This document shows positions 20,708-28,369 of a stretch of 45,776 nucleotides of DNA, in pieces. This DNA is from Candidatus Acidiferrales bacterium (GTDB lineage: Bacteria > Acidobacteriota > Terriglobia > Acidiferrales > UBA7541), in the NCBI GenBank assembly GCA_030037355.1, contig JASHRL010000301.1, positions 1 through 45,776 of the forward strand, given 5' to 3'. The translations under genes were made by a program, and so were the position numbers. Under the pieces are notes generated by a model, which did no database searches, had not been told where the DNA came from, and saw nothing but the letters and a program-made list of their open reading frames with translations. The first letter of the stretch is position 1; every line of letters starts with the position of its first letter.

Positions 20708-20963
20708 GGCGGTTCTCCGCAATATGCAATGCGCATTCGAGCGCATCGAGGCGCTTTTCTTGGTTAAGGACGATGGACAGCAGAACGGACTCCATCGGGT
20801 TGTCGCTGGCTTGATACGTGGCGGCCTGCGTGTAGCAACGGGCATGACGAAACAAACGGTCGAAGCATTCTTGGTCTTCTCGCCGCAATGCACGGCGGAA
20901 TTTCGACCACCTTGCGGCGGTCTCTTCGAGAAGCTGACGGAATGTGGGAACCGTGCGGCCCAT
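20610..20963 (-). CDS. small conserved-looking protein of the PolB2 cassette
   Basis: MGRTVPTFRQLLEETAARWSKFRRALRREDQECFDRLFRHARCYTQAA...; overlaps the PolB start by about 98 nt. Confidence 0.7.
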   Translation of the reverse strand: MGRTVPTFRQLLEETAARWSKFRRALRREDQECFDRLFRHARCYTQAATYQASDNPMESVLLSIVLNQEKRLDALECALHIAENRHATTGMDSRPLPISTGDEIVADGSEPEPPPAD

Positions 20964-20974
20964 GATGTTCTCGG

Positions 20975-21631
20975 TTACGGCAATGCGCGTGGTTTTGACG
21001 CCGTACTTTTCTCGCTGTTTAGGTAGAGTTTGCCTTCTTCGTTCTCCGCGAACTTCCACACATGATTCGCCTGCGCTTTGAGTTGCTGGAAGAACTTACG
21101 ACGCTCCGTCTGGAAGAAATCCGCACCCGAAAATACGGCCACAACTAAGCGAAGCGGCTCAAGCACACGCAGGGCTGCAAGTGCTTGGCGAAAGGAAGCG
21201 GCTGCCTCGACCTCACGCACGTCTTCATCGAAATACAAATCCGGGAGGGCCGTGACGATGAGCGCCTCGGCAGGAAAGTCCCGCAGCAAGCGCGGGGCAC
21301 GCACGAGCAGTTCCGTCAACTGAAAGCATGTGAACGCTCGTGCGACGCGCAATTGCTGGTGAAAAGGGAGCGATTTAGTTCGACGGGCAAAGCGGGCAAT
21401 CAGTAAAGGGTCAAATCGGTTCGCGCCGTCCAGACAGAGAATCCTCTTGCCCTGTCTGACCAATCCGGGAAGAAAATAATGGAACAGTCGCGGTGTCTCT
21501 GGGTGCCCGTGAAATACGCTGAGACCCAATTCTGACAACGCCCAGAGCTTCGGCGGCGACGCCGAAGATACGGCCAATGCATCCGTGCTTGAAGGGACGG
21601 CCATGACAGTGGGTGCGGATAAGCGGGTCAA
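20975..21631 (-). CDS. RecA-fold protein with degenerate Walker A
   Basis: GLSVFHGHPETPRLFHYFLPGLVRQGKRILCLDGANRFDPLLIARFARR resembles the RecA/Rad55 N-terminal core, but GHPETPRL replaces GxxxxGK[ST]. Confidence 0.6.
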   Translation of the reverse strand: MTRLSAPTVMAVPSSTDALAVSSASPPKLWALSELGLSVFHGHPETPRLFHYFLPGLVRQGKRILCLDGANRFDPLLIARFARRTKSLPFHQQLRVARAFTCFQLTELLVRAPRLLRDFPAEALIVTALPDLYFDEDVREVEAAASFRQALAALRVLEPLRLVVAVFSGADFFQTERRKFFQQLKAQANHVWKFAENEEGKLYLNSEKSTASKPRALP

Positions 21632-21675
21632 TGGTAGGCGAACAAAAGGCGAATGTCAAATCAGGGGTGAAGGCC

Positions 21676-22593
21676 TTATCTCGCCTTCTTCGGTGGAGGA
21701 AATAAGGACGGCTCGCGCAGCGGTTGGGTGGAGATTTCTTCCAGTTCTGGGTAGCGTGCCAGCAATGGCTCAGGGATTTTCTGTTTTTGACGAGTGAGCC
21801 GATAAAGAATCTGAAACGCATTCACCAGAGCCTTCGCTTCGGGGTGATTGTTCAGGATGACGAAGATTGTGGAGGCATCTTCTTCCAATCTTCGAATCCG
21901 CTCCAGCCAAGGCTCAAGCTCTTCGCTTGAGTACAAATAGTTGTACCGCTCGAACGACAGTTTCTCAGGTTCATCCGCAAACCATGTGTCGTAGCGCCGC
22001 CCGTGCAGGCGAACGTAGCCGATTGGCCCAGTTGTTTTTTCCGAAGGTTTGAGCGAGCGCCCGATGATGGGCTGGTCGATGTTGCAGAAGCTGACACCCC
22101 GCTCTGCAATCAGTTCATGGAATTTCGGCTCATTCCACGTGGCATGGCGTACCTCCACGACTAGCGGATAATCGGCGAATCTCTGCATGAGCTTCTTCAA
22201 ATAAGCGAGGTTCTCCTTTGTGTGGTGAAAGGAGAACGGGAATTGAAGCAAAACAGCGCCCAGTTTTCCGGCTTCGCGGAGTAGGTCGAACCCGACACGG
22301 ACAGCACGCTCGTCCTCCGCGTTGGAACTTAGTTCATGCGTGAATTTCTGCCAGAGCTTCGCCGTGAAAAGGAATCGTGGGTTGGCAGACACTTGCTCCA
22401 GCCATTGCTTGCAATTCTCCGGTCGAAGTGGCTGGTAGAAAGACGTGTTGATTTCAATCGTGTCGAAATATCCGGCGAGGTACGCCGCTTCGTGAAATTC
22501 AGGCGGCTTTCTCTTAGGGTAAGCGATGCCGTTCCAATCCGCATACGACCACCCAGCAGGCCCGATGCGAATCTTGGTCACTCCCATGAGCAT
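21676..22593 (-). CDS. DUF72 (YecE-like) protein
   Basis: IRIGPAGWSYADWNGIAYP...FDTIEINTSFYQPLRPENCKQWLEQ...FLFTAKLW...GAVLLQFPFSF...EVRHATW, YVRLHGR. Confidence 0.93.
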   Translation of the reverse strand: MLMGVTKIRIGPAGWSYADWNGIAYPKRKPPEFHEAAYLAGYFDTIEINTSFYQPLRPENCKQWLEQVSANPRFLFTAKLWQKFTHELSSNAEDERAVRVGFDLLREAGKLGAVLLQFPFSFHHTKENLAYLKKLMQRFADYPLVVEVRHATWNEPKFHELIAERGVSFCNIDQPIIGRSLKPSEKTTGPIGYVRLHGRRYDTWFADEPEKLSFERYNYLYSSEELEPWLERIRRLEEDASTIFVILNNHPEAKALVNAFQILYRLTRQKQKIPEPLLARYPELEEISTQPLREPSLFPPPKKAR

Positions 22594-22769
22594 ATAATCC
22601 CCGCAATCCGATGAAACCGCAATTTGACGAAACTCTCATCGAAGTCTGGCGGCAGACTCTCATCGAGAACGCCAATGCGCTTAGCAAGGGAATGAGCGTT
22701 ATCCTGTCCGGCAGATTCCCAAGCGTGGCCTGCGATAAGTAGGAGACATTCGCAGCGAGAAAGGCAAAC

Positions 22770-23513
22770 ATGGACAGGACGAGTTCGTTTCCAAAGCAAG
22801 ACTTTGAAGGCATGGCGGCCGAAATTTGGCAAGGGCTGAACATCTGCCTTTACCATGCGGCATACGTAAGGATTTACGCCAACACGACTGCAATGCACTT
22901 AGCCGGTAGCAAGCCTCGCCAAACAGTCATCCAACAAATGTCACAGGCTGACCGCGACTGTCTTCAGGAAGACGTGGACGTATTTCGTGCGCACTTCGCG
23001 GGCGTCCTGTGGCAGCTTCACCATCTTGCGGATGAGCTTCTGCGGGTGACGTACAGACGCTGCAAGGAAGAAGACATCGTGACAAAACAGCGATATGACG
23101 ACCTCGTCAGGGCACTGGACGATGACCCGCTCCTCCAAGAGATTCGCGCATATCGAAATTTGTCTCACCAACTTGCCGGAGTAATCGTCACTTACCACGA
23201 CCAATCTGACGCATTTATAGCCCATGCTTTCCCACCCTTGGATGAGCATCCAGAACGAAGTCAAGCGGAGGTTTCTCTCGACAATCCGGGGATAAAGGAA
23301 CGAGAAGTAAACACGAAGTTGCAGGCGTATTGCAATCGTCTCGGAGGATATTGCGAAGGTCTTTTCAAAATCATCGACACCAAATACGGCAAGACCATGC
23401 TTCCTCGCAGTCGCGGATTTGTACTCACGATTCCGCACTCCTATCAAGGACAACTGCCGGAAGGGGCGAGGGAGGCCATTTACGTGAGAATTGACGGTTC
23501 AACTGCTCCCTAA
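22770..23513 (+). CDS. hypothetical protein with HEPN-like Rx6H motif
   Basis: 247-aa ORF; helical composition; IRAYRNLSHQLAG motif. Confidence 0.55.
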   Translation: MDRTSSFPKQDFEGMAAEIWQGLNICLYHAAYVRIYANTTAMHLAGSKPRQTVIQQMSQADRDCLQEDVDVFRAHFAGVLWQLHHLADELLRVTYRRCKEEDIVTKQRYDDLVRALDDDPLLQEIRAYRNLSHQLAGVIVTYHDQSDAFIAHAFPPLDEHPERSQAEVSLDNPGIKEREVNTKLQAYCNRLGGYCEGLFKIIDTKYGKTMLPRSRGFVLTIPHSYQGQLPEGAREAIYVRIDGSTAP

Positions 23514-23543
23514 TATCAGAATTGGTGCGACGATTCGTGAGCT

Positions 23544-23894
23544 TTAAGAGCGGCTAAATTTGGTTCGGGGGACGATGTCCGTGGCTTTCCGATTCTTCGC
23601 CTTCCTGATGACCCGACCTATTATCGAATCTTCGCCTTCGAGAAGCCTCTGAGCTTCCGTGAATGCCGCGACGGAACGGTTCAGCACGTTAGCCCAAACG
23701 AGCAGCATAGCCACCTTTTCTTCGAAGTCGCCTTCAGCCCAAGGACTCGGTTCATAAACGGGCCGACCAGAACTGTAGTGCTCAGAACCGAAAAGGCGAT
23801 TCTTGTCGGAATCATGGAGCGAGAAGTCCGTCTCGTGATATGCGGCGTAATTGATGCCTTCGATGACCAAGTGGCGAGCTTCATCGGGCGTCAT
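23544..23894 (-). CDS. hypothetical protein
   Basis: 116-aa ORF, convergent with the preceding gene. Confidence 0.4.
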   Translation of the reverse strand: MTPDEARHLVIEGINYAAYHETDFSLHDSDKNRLFGSEHYSSGRPVYEPSPWAEGDFEEKVAMLLVWANVLNRSVAAFTEAQRLLEGEDSIIGRVIRKAKNRKATDIVPRTKFSRS

Positions 23895-24030
23895 ATAAGG
23901 CAGGACTTTACACTCGTGACGACCAAGTTTCCATGCCCCATTTCTGCGTTTTCAAAACCCTTGTTGGTATAATTACGATGGGGCAATCTCGGCTTTCCCC
24001 GGCGAAGCGCACAGGGAGCGAGGACTCGGA

Positions 24031-24318
24031 TTGGACGAGGAACAAAGCAGGCCCAACAGGCACGACGCCGCCAGCGAGCTAGAGGATGCACGGCTTCGAG
24101 TCATCGTCGCTTTTGCTTATTGGTTTTGGTGCCAGAGGCGATTGAAGGACTTGGTGAAGTCGTTCGATTCGTTCGAGGACAGTGCCATGTGGCTGGCATC
24201 GTTTTCGCAACTACGGCGAGCGGCAAGGAACGCAGAAGTCAGGTGGGTCGCCGCCATTTACGCCTTCAAGCGACTCGTGGAAACGGCGGTCGAAAATTCA
24301 AACAGATGGGAGCACTGA
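24031..24318 (+). CDS. hypothetical small protein
   Basis: 95-aa ORF ending in TGATG overlap with the next ORF. Confidence 0.4.
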   Translation: MDEEQSRPNRHDAASELEDARLRVIVAFAYWFWCQRRLKDLVKSFDSFEDSAMWLASFSQLRRAARNAEVRWVAAIYAFKRLVETAVENSNRWEH

Positions 24319-24566
24319 TGGAGGAACAACGCCGCAGCGAATCAAGTGCCAGAGAAACTCGCGGGAGTAGCTTACGAATACTGCATTTCACGGCCCACCT
24401 CGATGAGAAACGAGGACTCTACCGATTTGTTTGCGACTCGCAGCCGCTGATGACCCTGACAAGTCACGGACTTCCGAAACGCTGTCCCCTGTGTGGACAG
24501 CATTACCCGATTAAAAGTGAAGGACTAAGCATGAGAGGAGAACAAGATGCTCGTCAGCAGAGATAA
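24318..24566 (+). CDS. small protein with CxxC zinc-knuckle-like motif
   Basis: MEEQRRSES...LPKRCPLCGQHYPI; starts in the overlap with the preceding stop. Confidence 0.45.
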   Translation: MEEQRRSESSARETRGSSLRILHFTAHLDEKRGLYRFVCDSQPLMTLTSHGLPKRCPLCGQHYPIKSEGLSMRGEQDARQQR

Positions 24567-24747
24567 CGGCGGCAACGTGATTGGTTGGATGGAGACCTAT
24601 TTCGGCGACAACAGAACCGTGACCGTGAATGTCAGTCCCAATTTCACAACGATTTTGACGCAGGACAGGACGACGGGACAGGTGAAGTCCGAGACGTTCG
24701 TCGGCAAGCCTCCGCTGCCGGGCGCATTCGAAGCAGGGAACAAATGA
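24547..24747 (+). CDS. hypothetical 66-aa protein
   Basis: preceded by GAGAGGAGAACAAG; ATGA overlap with the next ORF. Confidence 0.45.
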   Translation: MLVSRDNGGNVIGWMETYFGDNRTVTVNVSPNFTTILTQDRTTGQVKSETFVGKPPLPGAFEAGNK

Positions 24748-24995
24748 ATACCGCCAAGGAACTAATCGTTCAGCAGAAGGCAGAGGCGCTCCATGAACTT
24801 GCTCGGACTACGGTCGCCTTGGCTCGACTCCGAAGACTGATTCGAGAACAGGAGAGCTACGAGCCTGCCGCATTCGAGGAAAGTGCCAAGGCTTTGATGG
24901 GCACTTTGGGTGAGCGAGGCCGAAGATTTGCGGCACACGTCTCCATTCTTGTTGCTTTGCGATGTGGGCGGGTGAAAGGTGTTCAAAACGAATGA
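24744..24995 (+). CDS. hypothetical small helical protein
   Basis: MNTAKELIVQQKAEALHELARTTVALARLRRLIREQE...; ATGA overlap with the preceding gene. Confidence 0.45.
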   Translation: MNTAKELIVQQKAEALHELARTTVALARLRRLIREQESYEPAAFEESAKALMGTLGERGRRFAAHVSILVALRCGRVKGVQNE

Positions 24996-25012
24996 ATCTC
25001 AGGGAGGCGATT

Positions 25013-25615
25013 ATGAAAAAAGCGGTTCTCTATGCAAGGGTGAGCACGCCCGACCAGCACCTTGAGACGCAGCTTTACGACTTGCGAAAGCTCGCGGTGC
25101 AGCGCGGCTTTGAAGTCATCCGCGAGTACACCGACCGAGGAATTTCTGGCAGCAAGGCGAAGCGTCACGGCCTCGACGCCATGATGGCCGACGCAAGGCG
25201 AGGAGAATTCTCGGTCGTGCTAGTCGCAGCATTCGACCGCATCGCCCGGAGCACTAAGAGCTTTCTTGAGGTCGTGGATGAACTCAACAGTCTCGGCGTT
25301 GAATTCATCAGCGCCAGAGAAGCAATCGACACGAGCGGGCCGATGGGGCGCATGTTCATCACGATGGTCGGCAGCATCGCCGAACTCGAACGGAGCCTAA
25401 TTGTCGAGCGCATCAAGGCGGGCATGAGAAGGGCAAGGCTGGAAGGTCAGCGCCTCGGTCGTGTGCCGCTCGACATCGACCGCGACGCGCTCGTGCGCGA
25501 CCGTGTGAGCGGGTTGAGCCTCACCGAGACCGCAAGGCGGTACAAGGTTTCACGCGCAACAGTCGTGAGACTAGTGCGACAAGCAAGCCAACAACAGACA
25601 GTCGCAGCCGCGTGA
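25013..25615 (+). CDS. serine recombinase (resolvase/invertase family)
   Basis: MKKAVLYARVSTPDQHLETQLYDLRKLA (catalytic Ser), FDRIARSTKSFLEVVDEL, IAELERSLIVERIKAGMRRARLEG, C-terminal HTH; AGGGAGG RBS. Confidence 0.95.
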   Translation: MKKAVLYARVSTPDQHLETQLYDLRKLAVQRGFEVIREYTDRGISGSKAKRHGLDAMMADARRGEFSVVLVAAFDRIARSTKSFLEVVDELNSLGVEFISAREAIDTSGPMGRMFITMVGSIAELERSLIVERIKAGMRRARLEGQRLGRVPLDIDRDALVRDRVSGLSLTETARRYKVSRATVVRLVRQASQQQTVAAA

Positions 25616-25681
25616 GCCGCACAAGCTCGCATCCGAGGCATATAGAGACCCCCATTTCTCGATAGCCACGAGAGGAGACGA

Positions 25682-25912
25682 ATGAAGACCCGAATCAAAG
25701 TTCCACCGCCGCACAAGGTACGCCGAGCGTTTCGCCGCGCAGTACGTCCGGGCTTCGGCGCTGCTTGCATTTGGTGTGGGCATGGCTATCGTCTCGGGCA
25801 ATACACTCACGCGGCGGAAGACGCCCACTTGCTCAAGTGCCCCGGATTCCCGGAAAAGGGGAAGCAGCAAATTCGTGACATGCAAGAGCCGAAGCGAGAA
25901 TCAAAATGCTAA
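25682..25912 (+). CDS. small hypothetical protein with CxxC
   Basis: ACIWCGHGYRLGQYTHAAEDAHLLKCPGF, AGGAGA upstream. Confidence 0.4.
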   Translation: MKTRIKVPPPHKVRRAFRRAVRPGFGAACIWCGHGYRLGQYTHAAEDAHLLKCPGFPEKGKQQIRDMQEPKRESKC

Positions 25913-26079
25913 GTTGTTGAAAACAGGTTCTGGTCAGAAAGGGTCGTTGCGCAGCAGGCCGTAAGTCTTGAATTTGTAGCGTCGGTTTTTCGTGCAGTGC
26001 ATGGTTCGGAGACTAATGTCTAGTGACCACACGCCGTTGTGAAGCAAGCACGGAGGCCCAAAGACGGTCAGATTACGAA

Positions 26080-27198
26080 CTATGCGAAGAGTGGTTCGGG
26101 TTCAGGAATTTTGATTTGAATGCTCGAATCCACATGACCTTGTAGATTTCTCAGAAGCCTCGCAACTGTGTTTCCGCAAGCCTTCGGGGCGAGATAAACA
26201 CGCATGAAGTGGGGAGCAAGGTCAAATCTAAGACGGCTTCCCGTGTGCAGGTCTACGCCCTCTATCTGAACTTGCTGTTTTCCAACGTCCTCGACGATGC
26301 CCCAAGTCTTGAGCGGCTCCCTGCAAGAGACCAATTCCTTGACGAATGTTTCAAAGTTCCGCAGAGGCTTGGGAAATTCCAGCACTAAAGGCTCGCCCAA
26401 AAGGGTCTTTCCATGTTCGGAGATACCGGGCCGTATTCGAGCGAACTCCTCGATGGCCAATATCAAAGACTTGTATTCGTGAAGAAGCGTGGACACAACT
26501 TGCAGGTGCAGATTGATGGAATTACCGGCAGCCTTTAGTCTTCCCCACTCGTTCAATTCCTGAATAATGTATGACCGTGTGTTCTTGTCCTCATGGGCAA
26601 ATTTAACCATGGAGAAAGCCAAAGCGTTCGGTGCAAATTTCTCCAGTTGGTTTATCCAATTTTCAGCCCCCGTGCCCGAATGCCGGATTCTGACAACCGT
26701 GTTCGGCTCATCAATCAAATTCGTTTCCGACGCAGGCAAGAATTCGGTTTCATCAAAATCAACTCCAAAACCCATAGACCGACCGTTCCGCTGAATTGAA
26801 CGCATCATGTCAGAGGGCGGCCAAGCGTAGTCGAGGTTGTGGTTTTCTTCCACCACCGTACCGAGCACTTCTTGCGCCACATCCACGTTGGACATCGTGT
26901 GCGCCACCCAAAATCGAGCGTCCAACAGGTCGAAGAAAAAGCCGACATCACCCTTGGAGGCTTCGAAGAGCCTTTTGTCCTGAGTCTCCCGAACCTTCAA
27001 ACCAACCTTTTCTGTTGCTTCGGACAAAATCTCAGGTGCAGTCTTGGAGTTGAGCGTATCGCCGTTTCCGGCGTGGGCCTCCAAGAGGTAAGTTTTCAAA
27101 GGCCCGCGCCCCTTGGGGAACTCTCTTTCCCGGTCGAAATACACGTTTACGTTCCGTAGATGCTCTTCCAAATGTAGGGCCATCTCTTTTCTGTCCAT
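26080..27198 (-). CDS. hypothetical protein paired with a PD-(D/E)XK-like nuclease
   Basis: long ORF; start placed at MDRKEMALHLEEHL; 14 nt after the upstream stop. Confidence 0.6.
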   Translation of the reverse strand: MDRKEMALHLEEHLRNVNVYFDREREFPKGRGPLKTYLLEAHAGNGDTLNSKTAPEILSEATEKVGLKVRETQDKRLFEASKGDVGFFFDLLDARFWVAHTMSNVDVAQEVLGTVVEENHNLDYAWPPSDMMRSIQRNGRSMGFGVDFDETEFLPASETNLIDEPNTVVRIRHSGTGAENWINQLEKFAPNALAFSMVKFAHEDKNTRSYIIQELNEWGRLKAAGNSINLHLQVVSTLLHEYKSLILAIEEFARIRPGISEHGKTLLGEPLVLEFPKPLRNFETFVKELVSCREPLKTWGIVEDVGKQQVQIEGVDLHTGSRLRFDLAPHFMRVYLAPKACGNTVARLLRNLQGHVDSSIQIKIPEPEPLFA

Positions 27199-27211
27199 GA
27201 TGCCGCCCCCT

Positions 27212-28135
27212 CTAGGAAATGGACTCGGGAGGAAAGAGCCAACCGCTTTCCGGTTCTCTTGCCGGTTCAAAGGGCCGATTACTTTCCAATCGCTCGACAA
27301 ATCCGTAAGCGAGTCGCTCGAACTTCTGAAACGTTTTGGTGCGTGCGCTCGCATCCCGTCCGAGCAGTCCCGCCGTAAACTCTACGAAGAATTCTTTCGG
27401 GCTGTGCGTTGCCCTCACTATCTGTGCGAACTCCTGAAGTTCATTCTTGCAGACTTCGAGCAGGATTTCTTTGACCATTTCTGAAAGGTATCGTCTCAGG
27501 TCGGTGCCCATACAGGCCCAATCGTTGAAAGTCTCTTCCAACACTTGATGGGGTGAAACTCGGCCCACCTGCCGCCGCAACAATGAGACTAAGGTTGGAA
27601 ACACCAACCGCGCCAACTCGGGCTTCTTTGTCTGCGTATTCGCCAGCAAGAACCGGGGAACTTCTTCCAACGGCGGCAAAGCCACTCCAGCCATAAACTT
27701 CTTGGAGAGCGCCGTGTCTTTTACTTGCCCGAAACTGAGTTCCGCGTTAGTTCCCAATGAAACCACCGGAATGGGCAATCCCATTTCTCTAATCGCAGTG
27801 GAGACAGTCTTTGAGTCCCCTGCCAAGCAACAATAAACGACCTCGACAGATGCTGAGTCTGGCTGCGGAAACGTCACGTTGCCAGTCCGCTGTACGTCGG
27901 TGGCTGAAATCGCCGCATACACCCGAGCCTGTTTCTCCTCAACTGTCCGCCCGGATTTGCACTCCCAAATAATTGCGTGGTTTCTTGCCCGGTTTAGGCA
28001 AATGATGTCTGCCTCGACGATTCCTACGTTTGGCACGGAAACGGGTTGCTCTATCATTGTCAACCGATACCCGCTTTCATACAAGATGGATGGCCAGTGA
28101 GTATCGCGCTTTAGGAAACCAAGCACCGCGTTCAC
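27212..28135 (-). CDS. predicted PD-(D/E)XK nuclease-like protein
   Basis: NVGIVEADIICLNRARNHAIIWECKSGRTVEEKQARVYAAIS fits E...D...ExK nuclease core. Confidence 0.6.
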   Translation of the reverse strand: MNAVLGFLKRDTHWPSILYESGYRLTMIEQPVSVPNVGIVEADIICLNRARNHAIIWECKSGRTVEEKQARVYAAISATDVQRTGNVTFPQPDSASVEVVYCCLAGDSKTVSTAIREMGLPIPVVSLGTNAELSFGQVKDTALSKKFMAGVALPPLEEVPRFLLANTQTKKPELARLVFPTLVSLLRRQVGRVSPHQVLEETFNDWACMGTDLRRYLSEMVKEILLEVCKNELQEFAQIVRATHSPKEFFVEFTAGLLGRDASARTKTFQKFERLAYGFVERLESNRPFEPAREPESGWLFPPESIS

Positions 28136-28369
28136 GGGAATGAGGTCTCGTTGCAGGGTCTAATTTCCTTCGAGGCGAGGCTCGGACATGCTCCTCCTCC
28201 CCGCAAACTGATTTCGGGATTATCTCCGCAACGAACCCGCACGGCAAGGTCTTGCTTTCGCCGCACTGCGTACATAACGGGTAATTGTCCGAGGCTTAAT
28301 GGGCGTCACCGACGACGAGGGTGATAGAATTGCGCCCGTAATTCTTCATTTACTGAGGGAGCGGGACTG

